From positions 124,001 to 188,000 of the forward strand of contig WOFQ01000058.1 in the NCBI GenBank assembly GCA_012184525.1: a DNA stretch of 64,000 nt, read 5' to 3'. Origin of the DNA: Xenoacremonium recifei. Lineage: Eukaryota > Ascomycota > Sordariomycetes > Hypocreales > Nectriaceae. The notes under the pieces are model-generated. The model searched no databases and was not told where the DNA came from. It saw nothing but the letters and a program-made list of their open reading frames with translations. Position numbers and translations under genes: made by a program. Below, piece by piece: positions 23,112 through 34,856 of the stretch; the first letter of the stretch is position 1, and every line of letters starts with the position of its first letter.

Positions 23112-24740
23112 TTAGAAGCACTTTCGGTGAACGATCGAGGGGCCGCTCTCGTCGTACTCCTGCTTGGAGATCCACATTTGCTGGAAGGTGGAGAGGGAAG
23201 CGAGAATGGAACCACCGATCCAGACAGAGTACTTTCGCTCGGGGGGGGCAATGATCTTGACCTTCATGGAAGAAGGAGCAAGAGCAGTGATCTCCTTCTG
23301 CATACGGTCGGAGAGACCGGGGTACATGGTGGTACCACCAGACTGTGTGCCGGTTAGTTTTGTTTACTTCTCTTGACTCTCAAGACTTACCATGACAATG
23401 TTGCCGTAGAGGTCCTTTCGGACATCGACGTCACACTTCATGATGGAGTTGAAAGTGGTGACGTGGATGCCACCGCTCTCCAGACCCAGGACAGAAGGCT
23501 GGAACAGAGCCTCGGGAGCGCGGAATCGCTCGTTGCCGATGGTGATGACCTGGCCGTCGGGAAGCTCGTAAGACTTCTCGAGGCTGGAGCTCTGCGCAGC
23601 GGTCTGGATCTCCTGCTCGAAATCAAGCGCGACGTAGCAGAGCTTCTCCTTGATGTCTCGGACGATTTCTCGCTCGGCCGTGGTGGAGAAGGTGTAACCG
23701 CGCTCGGCGAGGATCTTCATGAGGTAGTCGGTCAAGTCACGGCCAGCCATGTCAACACGGGCAATGGCGTGGGGGAGAGCGAAACCCTCGTAGATGGGGA
23801 CGACGTGGGTGACACCGTCACCGGAGTCCAGGACGATACCGGTGGTACGACCGGAGGCGTACAGGGACAGGACGGCCTGGATGGAGACGTAGAAGGCGGG
23901 GGCGTTGAAGGTCTCGAAGACGATCTGGGTCATCTTCTCACGGTTGCTCTTGGGGTTGATGGGAGCCTCGGTGAGCAGGACGGGGTGCTCCTCGGGGGCG
24001 ACACGCAGCTCGTTGTAGAAGGTGTGGTGCCAGATCTTCTCCATGTCGTCCCAGTTGGTAACGACACCGTGCTCAATGGGGTATCGCAGGGTGAGGATAC
24101 CACGCTTGGACTGAGCCTCATCACCAACGTACGAGTCCTTCTGGCCCATACCGATCATGATACTAGAGAAGCAAGCTGCATCAGACCATGGTCGCCGGCG
24201 GAAATATGCATCGCAAGTCACAACTTACCCATGGTGACGGGGACGACCGACAATGGAAGCTATTCCAGCAGGTTAGCAGCCACGATGGTTGATATCGAGC
24301 ACGCCAAAGGCTGGCATCAGACCGTTTGGGTGCTCGCGGGCGTCAAGTGGGGTACTCACGGAAAACAGCTCGGGGAGCATCATCACCGGCGAAACCGGCC
24401 TTGCACATACCCGAACTATCGTCGTGTTAGCTTTCAGAGGTTCAAAAGAGTTGTCATGTCGGTTCTCGTGATGGCAAGACGCCAAACACCCGATATCGCG
24501 GCCGTGGGCGGCAGATTTCTTTGCTCGACCAGGGGCTGGCGGGGAGCGAGGTGGGAGGTCGGTGAGACAGCGCGGGGAGAGCTTACCCATTGTCGATGAC
24601 GAGGGCGGCAACCTCTTCTGCAGACAGAATCCAGGTCAGCGAGTGTCTCTCGAGATAGACGGCGATGGCCCAGGCATATTGCAGCACACGAGCCGATGCG
24701 CAATCCTGATGCGCCGATGGGAAGACAACGTACCCTCCAT
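23112..24740 (-). CDS. ACT1: Actin
   Basis: Cytoplasmic actin, the ATP-binding filament protein of cables, patches and the contractile ring. Six minus-strand exons: 24740-24734, 24617-24587, 24415-24360, 24259-24229, 24162-23391 and 23342-23112. They sum to 1128 nt, that is 375 aa, exactly the length of canonical actin. All five introns use GT..AG. The first exon is only 7 nt (ATGGAGG), giving MEEEVAALVIDNG across the join. [30 protein letters not shown], the C-terminal KQEYDESGPSIVHRKCF and the central region match fungal actins essentially residue for residue. Crowding of introns at the 5' end is usual for fungal actin genes. Confidence 0.99.
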
Positions 24741-25544
24741 GGCGGCGGTTGTGGATTACGGTGAAAGCTGGCCAGATACGGGTTAGTCGGGAGGCTTTGT
24801 GCGAGCAGCGAGCGAAACGACTCACGGGAAACCTCAAGAGTCGGATCAAGCTGGAGACGTGGCGAAGAAAGAGTCTGGACGACGAGACTCTCGAAACGTT
24901 GGCGATGGGGAGTTGAAGAAGGAGGATGATGCAGATTGGAAGTTGGCGGGTGGGAACGCTGGGGAGGGGGGAAAGGAGAGGAGAGAGGGAATCGGAGGCA
25001 CTAAGGTAGCAGCAGAAAGGGCCGGGCGGCGATGGATGTCACAAGAAAGTTGTGGGCGGGCCACCTCACACACTCACGCACACACACACTGTGGGCACTT
25101 GCTCCTTTTTCCAGTGGCTTGCCCGCTGTTGAGTGCGTTGCGGTGGCTGCTGGGGGGGCGCTGGCGACCGCTGGAGCGCTAGAGCGTTAGGGGGCCGGGG
25201 CGTCTGCTTGCCGCTTTAGCAGCCCGTGATTGGTTCGTGGCGGTGGCTGGTAGGGAATGCGCCAGCAGAGGATCACGGTCGTCGTCACCGTGCTTGCTGC
25301 TTTGCTTTCTTTGTTGTGTTGATCTAACGGTCCAGTCGAGACTGCCAGATCGGTAGTCGACAATCTGTTCTTTTTATCGGCTTTGGGGTTAACGTCGTCG
25401 TCAGCGCAGGCTATGCCCGTCTCACGCTGCGTGAAGCGGACGAGGCAAAAGACGACGTCAGCGCTTGGCACCACCACAAAAATCCCATCCGCCTAGCCAG
25501 CGATATCTGGCAGCCTCCCAGGCTTCCCCTCTACAAACTCCCAG

Positions 25545-25569
25545 CCACCACTACCACCACCACCACCAC
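25545..25569. repeat. CAC microsatellite
   Basis: A short (CCA)n tract, slightly interrupted, in the actin/FES1 intergenic region. It is simple sequence with no evident role. Confidence 0.7.
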
Positions 25570-26912
25570 TCCCAGGCTGCCGTGGCCGCATTCCATCCCC
25601 TTCTCAGCTCAGACTCGGTCTGGCTCGAACGGAGCTCGTCCCCCTCCCGACTGAGCAATCGACGGCTAATTGACCCATGGCCTCATATGATGGAGCTCTC
25701 GACTGCTAGCCGCTGGCCCCCCCAGCATCGCTCGGTCAGGCTGGCTAGCTGGCTCGCACCGCCTCCAACCACGCCGAAATACTCCCCAGGCGGTGGCTGG
25801 AGCAGACACAAAACCAGGCATCCGCCGAGCAGCCTTCGATACCTCCTCCGAGCGAAGCTTGATATGGACGGTGGTGGAGTCGGGCTAAAACAAAGCCCTG
25901 CCATGTGCTGGCTGACGGCCCTCGCCCAGGCGTGGATCTTGTCTTGGAAAGGAGAAAAGCCACGGCTTCCGACTCGTTGCAGCAGCATCTGACGGCTGAC
26001 GGATTCCATCCAGGCACCTCCATTTCCAACCAAACCAACCCAAACCAAGATCCCGCGTATCGTATGGCGTTGCGTTGCGTTGCGTCTGGTCTGGCAATGC
26101 CACAGTGTGGCGGAATTCCGCTTATCTTGCCCATCCCTTTGCGCATCCATACCATCTGAGGGCACAGGGCATGCCCGCACAACAACGCAAAATTGTCTGG
26201 GCTCCTTGCAAAAAGACCCTGTCCTGTCTGGCTGTCCCCCAACAAATCGTCCAGTCCAGCCAACCCCCCCTGAACCACGCTCTTCAGAGATTCATCCGCT
26301 GCCAATCTAGTAGAGAACCCACTTTCCCAGCTATTGTTACTGCCATTGAATCACAGTAGAGCAAAGGTAACTTGGACCATCAGTTAGTTAGTCGAGGAGG
26401 TTGGGGGCTCTGGATGAGGTGGGCATCGGGATATCCGTCCGCCTCGGCAGGCGCGATGCAAGAACGAAAGAAGAAAATACTCTGCCAGGCTGCGTCATTT
26501 CGTCAAACTATCTTAGCTGCAGCTGTTTTCCAGTTTCATGCTATATTTATCGTGGCAGATTCAATACTTTGCTGCTCGGCCAAGTCGGCGCGGGAGGGTT
26601 TTCGCTCTCGCTCTGTTTCCTAGAAAAGGCTTAAAGCAGCAATGAGGGGCAATCTTGGTGGGGCATTTCAGCTCAGCTTGCTTGTCTGGGGAGCTTCCTG
26701 ATGATGAAATCTTACACGCCCAGCTTTCCAGCCGCATCATGAAAGAAAGAATCGCTCACCGAAGGCACCTGTAGGCAGACTTGCTCGACTAGATCACTCC
26801 ATATGGAGTTCAAGCATCAATCGCCTCGCATCCCCTGTCAAAGAGCGGAGAGTCGTTCTCCCACCAACCCAAGTTGGCACCAGTGACGCTAGTCCCGTTA
26901 CGGTCTAGATTC

Positions 26913-26930
26913 TTCATGAAGATTCCAGAA
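26913..26930 (+). promoter_or_regulatory. Heat-shock element upstream of FES1
   Basis: TTCatGAAgaTTCcaGAA: four contiguous, perfectly spaced nTTCn/nGAAn units in alternating orientation, the ideal binding site for trimeric heat-shock factor Hsf1. It lies about 140 bp upstream of the FES1 ATG. Fes1 works with Hsp70, so Hsf1 control makes biological sense. The site is seen directly; that it is used is inference. Confidence 0.85.
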
Positions 26931-27069
26931 CTGGCAAACCTTCCATGACAAAATTTCGAGATGCGATATACCCAGGCCCATGAGCTTGTGTAACGAACAT
27001 CTCAACTTCAGCTTTGACACCTCTTATTATACCTAATTCCACACATTCAACACCGAAAAATCAGTAAAA

Positions 27070-27711
27070 ATGGGTGACAAACGACTCAACGATCTCCTCA
27101 AATGGAGCATCGAGAACTCCGACTCTTCCAAAGCAGACCCCTCGGTCCCCGCGCCCACCAGCGACCTCACTCCCGAGCTGCTGGCCTCGCTCATGGGCGG
27201 CCCCTCAGATGCCGACCTAATGAAGGCATCCATGGAGATTATCACCTCCAACGATGCCGACGCCGTCTCGCTCGAGGACAAGCTCATCGCCTTCGACAAC
27301 CTAGAGCAGCTGATCGAGAGCCTCGACAACGCCAACAATATGGCCAACCTGGGCCTGTGGACGCCACTGCTCAAGCAGCTGCGCCACGACGAGCGCGAGG
27401 TGCGCAAGATGGCCGCCTGGTGCGTTGGCACGGCGGTGCAGAACAATGAGAAGACACAGGAGTCGCTCTATACGATGGGCGGCGTGCCGACGTTGGTGGA
27501 CCTGGCCGTGGCCGATGACGAGCATCACGAGGTGCGGAGGAAGGCCGTGTATGCGCTGAGCTCTGCGTGCCGCAACTTCCAGCCTTCCATGGATGTGCTG
27601 AGCGAGGAGCTGACCAAGAAGGGTCATGCGACGGATAAGGTGGATGCCACGAGCATGGAAGCAGTTGACCAGGTCGTCAACGGCCTGCGGGAGAAAATCA
27701 AGACTGCCTAA
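27070..27711 (+). CDS. FES1: Hsp70 nucleotide exchange factor Fes1
   Basis: Fes1 (HspBP1 family) releases ADP from cytosolic Hsp70 and helps send misfolded proteins to degradation. It is a single uninterrupted exon of 213 aa. The N-terminal LNDLLKWSIENS and the armadillo repeats (EVRKMAAWCVGTAVQNNEK, GGVPTLVDLA, HHEVRRKAVYALSSACRN) are diagnostic. The length matches fungal Fes1 at about 210 aa. The ATG follows an A-rich context (gtaaaaATGG). An ideal heat-shock element is about 140 bp upstream. The 3' end converges with uL5m, only 265 bp between the stop codons. Confidence 0.95.
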   Translation: MGDKRLNDLLKWSIENSDSSKADPSVPAPTSDLTPELLASLMGGPSDADLMKASMEIITSNDADAVSLEDKLIAFDNLEQLIESLDNANNMANLGLWTPLLKQLRHDEREVRKMAAWCVGTAVQNNEKTQESLYTMGGVPTLVDLAVADDEHHEVRRKAVYALSSACRNFQPSMDVLSEELTKKGHATDKVDATSMEAVDQVVNGLREKIKTA

Positions 27712-27976
27712 TTGGTGGCGGATGAAACAGCTCTGATGACGACGGCATGGGACGGCGTTCAAGGCGTTGAGGATTTCCTGTCAATTTTGAGGATAGGAGG
27801 GCCTCGGACGGGTCAAAAATCTAGACAAGGGGAATCCGATATGATTTTAGATGTGAGGGCTTCGACCCCCATTGTTAGATGTCCATTATAATACAGATCT
27901 TATACATGGTCTATGCTACACTCCAACGGCTTCTCAACATACTCCTCGTTCCACTCTGATATTCTTGATCAGTAGT

Positions 27977-29159
27977 CTAGTGAGTCGCCTTGCCATAAAA
28001 GGGGAAACCCAACGCCTGCATGAGGAGCCGGCCTTGTCGATCCGACGTGCCAGTGGTCTTGATGAAGATGTCACAACCAGGCATCAGCCGTGCAGGGTAC
28101 ATCTAATTAAGAATTAGCAGGCTATCCGCCCAAAATAGCATTCAGAAGCACTCACATCGTAGTTGAATTCAATCTCGGGGAAATACGCCATCCAAGCCGG
28201 ACGCATGCCAAACGCCAGGTTGCCCGAGTCATCGCCGGTAGTAGCATTAATGCCCTGCCAGTCCTTGATCTTAGGCAGCACGAGCGTCACCAGCTTGTCA
28301 ACGAACTCGTAAGCCTGTCCGCCTTTGAGCGTGACCTTGCAGCCCGTCTTGTCGCCCTTCTTGATACCCCACTGCACAACGCCATGCTTCACCTTGGTGA
28401 CGTCGGGGAACTGGCCGGTAATGGCCTGCACCACCGCACGCGCCACGTGCAGGTACTCCTTGTTCTGTGCGGCCTTCGGCGCGAAGCAGTTGATGGTGAC
28501 GGCCTCGATCTCGGGGATGTTGTTCCACGAGATGTCCCGCTCGAGAATGCCCAGTCGCGCTGAGCCACCACCACGGGGGCCTCGTCGGGGACGGTTCTTG
28601 TGGTATGGCGATGAGCCGTCCCACTCGCGCAGGCTGCCTTTGCTGGACTCGGGCTGAACGGTTCCTGGGGGTATGTGCGTGTACGTCAGCGTCATCAGGT
28701 CCGGGGCGATGGTGCTGTCGTAGGTGTGTTTGAGGCGGGGGAGAGAGAAAGGACCGGGTACGAAGTCTCGGGCGGTAGGATCGGAGGAGGCGGGCATCTG
28801 GACCGGGTGCAGAGGTCCGCGATAGTATTTCGGAGGGTGATACTGGTAGCTATTCGAAGTGTTAGTCGCATATCCCCGAGCCATTGAAGCTCTCAACCAG
28901 GTACGTACCGGTTACCAGGAAGCTGTTTCTCTCTCGACTTGGCGTTCTCCGCAGCATTGAAGCTCTCGAGAGCCTCCTTCGGGGGGGCAGGGGTCGAAAA
29001 GGATGAGGCAGAGTCGAGGTCTGCATAGACTTGCTCGGTTGAAGCCTTTGCAGCCTCGCTGGATGCGAACCTCCTAGCGCAAATAGGGGCAGTCCGTAAA
29101 GGCAGCTGCCTTCGCCCTAGGGCACTCGCCATGCGAGCTCCTTCCCGTACGGCGGACAT
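27977..29159 (-). CDS. MRPL7: Mitochondrial large-subunit ribosomal protein uL5m
   Basis: The mitochondrial homologue of bacterial L5, which sits in the central protuberance of the large ribosomal subunit. Minus-strand exons 29159-28909, 28849-28156 and 28102-27977 give 356 aa. Introns of 59 and 53 nt have GTACGT and GTGAGT donors. The first about 30 residues are rich in Arg, Ala and Ser (ALGRRQLPLRTAPICARRFAS), a clear matrix presequence. The core has LERDISWNNIPEIEAVTIN and a C-terminal DIFIKTTGTSDRQGRLLM segment typical of L5. A Met eight codons upstream of MASALG (MSAVREGARMAS) is taken as start; the inner Met is an alternative. An Arg/Gly-rich insert (KNRPRRGPRGGG) lies between the N-terminal region and the L5 core. 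Confidence 0.92.
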
Positions 29160-30982
29160 GGTGATGTGTGGGCGATTGGACGGAATCGAGCTCTCGCTGT
29201 CGACGAGTTGAGGTCGCGTGGAATTGGAAATTTCCATCTACAAGCGGCGGCTAGTTCCGCATGCGCCACATGTGGCTAGTGCACAGACCAGACCGTTGCG
29301 GATGTGGCCGTGCAGATGCACCGTTGGGGCAGGCATGGCCCGTGAACTGGTCCCTGAGCCAAAAGTTGCACCCGAAACTCTTGGGACAGGGTTGACGAAT
29401 TAACTTTCACCCCTGGCAATTGGCTTCACCTTGGCTTGACGACTATTCCCGCCCGACATCATCCCAACGTCCGCGGAGGACGGCTCGGTGCGTTCGCCAA
29501 CATCCGACAACTCTGGAAAACAGGGACGATTCGGTCTTGCGGAGTACCGGGGTCCGAGTTATTCACGCCCTCGCTCGCCCGGAGTGGCAACATAAGCCCG
29601 ATCTCTCGGGATAGGGACTATTGCAGGAGTTCAATCGAGATCAACGGCAACGTTTGATTTCCGAGACGAGGCACCAGAGCAGCTACCGGAGCAGGAATTT
29701 CGCGAGCAACGGGTGACGGTCCAATCGCACGGCAGACTTCGTCGAGTCCGGCCGGTCTTTGGATCTGGACCTGGGCTGACCCAAGGCTTGGCACCGGGAA
29801 TATATGGACGGCCTGGCCGTGGGCCGACGAGCGAACGAGCGAGAGCGAAACGACCCCCCTCCGGCGCACCGTCTCGTCGCCTATTGACGGACGGCCAGAC
29901 CGACCGATTGCGTCTTGTCACTGTTGGGGAAGGGAGAGAAAATTCTCGCCCGCCGTATGATGCGCCCAGGTGGGAGGCTTTCCCGATTGCGTGGCTCTGG
30001 AGTCTAGCCAGGGCGCAACCTCGTCAGGTGGTCCCGGGGCCGATCTTGATTCTGGTTTGCCAGCCGCGTAATTGCCAGGCTGTAGCTTTTGCCAGTGAGC
30101 AACGACGTCGTCGATGGCAAGATGGCGGCGCGTTTGTAGGCTAAATTGGACCCTGAATGACCTGCTTGCCGCCTGTTGCAGCGGCCCCGGGCAGGCATCT
30201 GGATAATACTAGAAGTTTAATCCCGTTCGGGCAGGGAGGCGATGGCTGATCGAGCCAGGATTGGGCCATGCGGATCGCTTCCTGTGGTCGGTGATCATCG
30301 TCGCGAGATACGGCTGGAGACCTGGACTCGATCGCCGTCCAAGCAGAGAGCCTGACAGCTTGCACGTTCAAGGTTGGTTCCATGGATTGCGCTGCATCCC
30401 GTCATTCTCTCAGGGCCTCAACCGCTAAAGTTTGGTGGGCCGGCCCTGACGTCGCCCCCCCTGAAGCCCTGAAGGGCCTTCCGTCCTCCCCTGGCGCGCT
30501 AGCAACCCAACTGTCCCGCCCCCGCCAACAGCGCTATCAACCCACTCGCTGCGCTGAAACCTTTTGAGCTCCAGCTCCCCCTCCCTCCCGTCACCTCCAG
30601 CCGCAGTCCCCCTCCAAAGGGAAAGACAATCTCTAACTCCTGCTCCTCAACTCCTGCTCTTCAGCTCCTTCTCCGTGCTCTCCCATTTCTCCTCCTCCAT
30701 ACGTATTGACAGTTCACGGAACTATAGACCTCTTCCGTCGCTCTCTTCTCCCGCTCGCTTCTCCTCCAGATTCATCTCGCCGACTTCGCTCTGTCCGTTT
30801 CGCAAACCCCCAACGCTTCTCCTGCGCGCCCTTTCGTCACAGTCTCAGCCTCTCAGCAAACCTCACGGTAGCGGATGCGACCCCGATGATGAGCACCTTG
30901 GGCTCTATCCTTCCTCGCTAAACGCCGCGAGCGCTCTCACTTTACCCCGTGTCATCGTTCGCGCGATCCTCAAATCACAACC
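29160..30982. promoter_or_regulatory. Divergent region between uL5m and the deubiquitinase gene
   Basis: 1.8 kb with no recognisable gene. The last 400 bp before 30983 are strongly pyrimidine-rich on the plus strand, consistent with the promoter and leader of the deubiquitinase gene. Confidence 0.5.
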
Positions 30983-33816
30983 ATGAAAGAGTTTCCTAAG
31001 AAGTTCTTGAGCTTGCGCGACAAGAATGGCACCCACCGTCGCAACAGGTCTCTCCCACCCAAGGACCCTGCGAACAAGGTATGTGTAGATCTTCCATCTA
31101 ATCAGGCTCTGCTACCACCACCCTTCCTCGGAGGCCTTACGCCTTCGTACTTGCTCTTCCATCTCTGAGATCGCAAACTAATATCACATTTCTTACAGCC
31201 GCGCCCATTGTCCGCCGAAGCCTTCATGTCTCTCTTCAAGACCGACCACCCCAAACAAAGCGCCAAGGCTGAAAAGGAGAATGACTCGGCTAAGGTAAGA
31301 CAGTGTTTATGCTCTCGGGATCATGTATTGAACCCTGACCTGGCCAGATCGAGGACGTTCGCAAGCGTCTAGACGAACTCAATATCACACATGTCACCAA
31401 CGACCACATTATCGACATTATGGCCACCAAATTTGCCGATGGCGACCCGGAGAGAACTGCGCAATTCATTGACATCGAACAAAAGGCGGCCTCGGGTGTC
31501 ATCATGCCGTACGACCGCAGCGTCGAGATGGTGGGAGCCGAAAACCGCGGCAATGTCACTTGCTATCTCGACGCCTTGCTCTTCTCCATGTTCGCCAAAC
31601 TGGACGCGTTCGAATGCATGCTCAAGAACGAATTTCCTGCAGACGATAGTCGCAACCGGCTTGTCAATCTCCTCCGCATCTGGGTCAACATGTTGAGGAC
31701 AGGCAAGCTGGTTCATAACGATCTGGTAAGCAGAGCGCCACCCGCGAGAAAACCCTGTCACAGAATCTGACTCGTGCAGACCAAATTGATACAGGATGCC
31801 TTGGCCGATTCTGGCTGGTCAGATGCTCGTATGCTCGAGCAACAAGACACTTCTGAAGCTTTCGCCTTTATCACCGAAACGTTACAGCTCCCGCTTCTAT
31901 CTCTTCAAGTCGATCTCTTCCACCAAGGGAAGAAGGACAAGGATGACCACAAGGTTGTCTATGAGCGACTCCTGAACCTTGCTGTACCTCCAGACCCCGA
32001 AGACAAAGGGATTAAGCTTGAGGATTGTTTGGAAGAATACTTCAATGCCCAGGTCGACGTCCAAAGGGATAGCGAGGAAGCCAAAAAGTCAGCAATAGAG
32101 GATTTGGCCCGCGCTCGGAGCTGGAGCGAGACGCCCACTCTCAGACACCGCGATACAATTCGTCTCATAACTGAGGAGCAGGGAGAGGGATCGTCCACCG
32201 TGACCGCATCACCCGTCAGCATCTCGCCCACTCACCAGGAATTCCCAGCGGCTGGTCCCAGTCCGCCACCAAATGACGGCGCGACCCCTGATGAGACAAC
32301 AGACTCAACCCCTGCGAAACCAGCTCCCACGCCGATCCAAACTCAGTCTACACGACACCGGTCTACTAGTGTTATTCAGCGAGTTGTTCTAGACGAGCAA
32401 GGTCGGCCGTCGAGCACTGACAACATCACGATGCTCCAGAAAGCCATGCGCAAGGGTTCGACGGTGGTCAAGGCAGTCACTATCCCTGCGTGGCAGTTCT
32501 TCCGCTTGATCCGTAAGTCATAAAGTCTCCATTATAAGGATCGAATCATGCTGACTATAGCTGAAGCTTGGCACGCGGTGACGAGCAGCGAGCCGCGAAA
32601 TGACATGGAAGTGGCTATGAACTTCGACCAACGCCCGGTAGTGGGCATCTGTCTCAAGCGCTACGCAATGACCGAGTCGGGCCACCCAAAACGGCACAAT
32701 ACATTCATCGACATCCCCGATAGCCTTCGATTGCCACATTTCATGATGGCCGACGGACCCAAGGCAGAGGAAGACCCCAACGTGCTAAATATGGAGTATA
32801 AGCTAGTCCTTCAGTCGGTCATCTGCCACCGCGGAGACTCGTTACAGAGTGGCCATTACATCTCATTCGCCAGGGTTGCCCCGAAGCTTCTCACCGACAA
32901 TCGGCGCCACGACTTCGACCCGCCACCGGATTACGAGGAAGCTCAATGGGTCAAGTTCGACGATCTGCAGCTCGACAGTCGGGTTACCTACGTCGACGAC
33001 ATCAAGCAATCCCTCAAGGATGAAATGCCTTACCTTCTCTTCTACCAAATCGTTCCTATGGTAGATGTGGCGGCTGCCTCCGAGAGTACAGAAACAGAGC
33101 CGCCTTCGTATAACGAATCGAAGGTCAGCATCGAGTTGCCACCGACGCCGTCCCGTGTAGAGATGAGTCAGCTCGGACTTCTAAGTCAGGAAGGCTACTT
33201 TGATGCGACCCCCACGGCCGAGAGTGTGAGGCGGAGCCAAAGCAAGCCCCCGAGCATTCGACTATCCTCGGACAGTGAGAGGCTCCCTAGGAGGAGCGCG
33301 GAGAGTATGAGCCGTGAGCCGTTCCTGGGATCCCTATTGGGTGACTCTCGTCGTCCTAGTGTGTTTACGGATTCAACCACGAATACCCCAGCTATAACGC
33401 CAAACTCTCATTCTCCAGCCATAACTCCTAGCGAAGAGTCTACGGCGTCTCGTCTCTCCCGTGCTGCCTCTCGATTTACCAAGGTGAACCGCAGCCGCCC
33501 AAGCAGTCAATCGGGTGAGGGCAGAATCAGCTTTTCCATGACCAGGCTGGGCGGCCTTATGCGACCCAGCAAGGAGCCTCTCAATGAGCAAAACGCCTTG
33601 GGGATATCATCAACCAACTCTACCGGGCCTCTCACTTCAGAATCGTCTAAGGAGAAAGAGGGCAATGAATCGCCACCGCAGCCTGCCGCCGACGCTGAAC
33701 ATGGACAGCACCACCATCATCACCACAAACATAGCCACAAGCGAATCCGCTCGAAGGAAAAGGTTGGCAAGAACAAATCGGAGTCGCAGCCAGAGCGAGA
33801 ATGCGTTGTCATGTAA
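30983..33816 (+). CDS. Ubiquitin-specific protease with C-terminal CaaX box
   Basis: A cysteine deubiquitinase of the C19/USP class. Exons 30983-31078, 31199-31294, 31348-31725, 31780-32512 and 32561-33816 give 852 aa, all joins in frame. The catalytic Cys136 lies in GNVTCYLDALLFSMF, a box closer to the CYLD type (CYLD..LF) than to common USPs. QQDTSEAF follows. The His box HRGDSLQSGHYISF puts the catalytic His at about 533, and WVKFDDLQ at about 566-572 probably holds the third residue. A Ser/Pro/Thr-rich insert splits the fold. The last about 300 residues are disordered and end with a run of six His, a basic stretch (HKRIRSKEKVGKNK) and CVVM. That last tetrapeptide is a CaaX motif whose Met favours farnesylation, which would place the enzyme on membranes. 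Substrate unknown; the exact subfamily is uncertain. Confidence 0.88.
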
Positions 33817-34856
33817 TTGACACGCACCTACACCTACAAAAGCCAAAGGGGAATGGCCCCAAATATGCATATTTTCCTTCTTTCATCTTGAATACGCACA
33901 CGCATTATCAGGAGTTTCATCTGTTCGGCCCTCTGGCCTGCAGACGTTGGAGCATGAGTACAAAGGGGTACCAAAACAGGAAGAAGCGTTGCTTAATGAT
34001 ATCAATGACCACGGGGGAGTCTGGGATACACGAGATGGGCATCGCGGACCAAAGAGAGGGTCGGATTTGTTGCATTTGCATAAGGGTCCTGGATCATACA
34101 GCATGGCGTTTTTAGGTCGGACGTGGTGGTGAAGACTGCACTGGGTTGGTGCGAGAACCACCGATGGTGCTAGAGCTGCGAAGCATACAAAAAGGGGAGT
34201 GGCCCTTCAGGGGTTTGATAATGACACGAAATATTTCAACGACTATGACATCAATACAGATCGAGTAGTACCATTATATTGCACTCGAGTTGTGATCAAG
34301 GGCGGTTCTGTTTCACAGTGAAAGCTGGTATTCAATTGACATCAGCTTCAGCTTGTCTATCTTATGCACAATACAGGACGACGGCCGCGTCAATAGGCCC
34401 CAGGAGATGCACCTCGTCGACAAACCGCCTCGTATGCGGGAGATCCCTTTACCTTGCGAGATTCAACACCCAAAAATGTCAACTGCCGCTTGTCGAGGCC
34501 CCTCAACGGACCTCAACTATAATATACATGAACACCACTGCTCGTGTCCAGAGTCCGTGATACAATAAAAAGGGACAACGGGACAAGAACAGGGGTGTGA
34601 AAGAACAGCCTCTCCAACGCAAGCCAGGGGGGGGATAAAATCGGATGAAAGAGTTCCCACGGGCGAGAGATCGACCGGATAAAAGAACTGTAGCATCAGA
34701 TCGAAAAGACGACTAATAAGACATCAGGAGGAAAGGTCGAGGTTGGTTCTGGGCTGTCGCTGGTCAACGTCGGGGGTACATTAGATTATTCCATCGACTG
34801 ATGAGCGGAGCGGGGTTGTTGCGTTGGATCTGGTTGTTCGTTTTCAGTTCCTCCAT
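33817..34856. other. Intergenic, convergent 3' ends
   Basis: 1.04 kb between the stop codons of the deubiquitinase and TOM40. No gene-like frame. It presumably contains both 3' untranslated regions. Confidence 0.6.

Larger units (their letters stand above)
24741..27069. promoter_or_regulatory. Divergent region between actin and FES1
   Basis: 2.3 kb with no convincing gene. The side next to actin is purine-rich on the plus strand, so pyrimidine-rich on actin's strand, as is common in strong fungal promoters and leaders. A CCAAT box in actin's orientation lies at 25233-25229, about 490 bp upstream of its ATG. A CCA/CAC microsatellite lies at 25545-25569. A heat-shock element sits near FES1 (26913-26930). 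Confidence 0.6.

Noticed and set aside
23373..24599. 408-codon open frame on the plus strand across actin
   Set aside because: It is antisense to the actin exons. Long antisense frames arise from biased codon use in highly expressed genes, and the actin exon chain sums exactly to 375 aa.
30564..30986. 140-codon frame ending in ATGA overlap with the deubiquitinase start
   Set aside because: It looked like a termination-reinitiation upstream ORF, but its first codon is TTG, so there is no support for translation.
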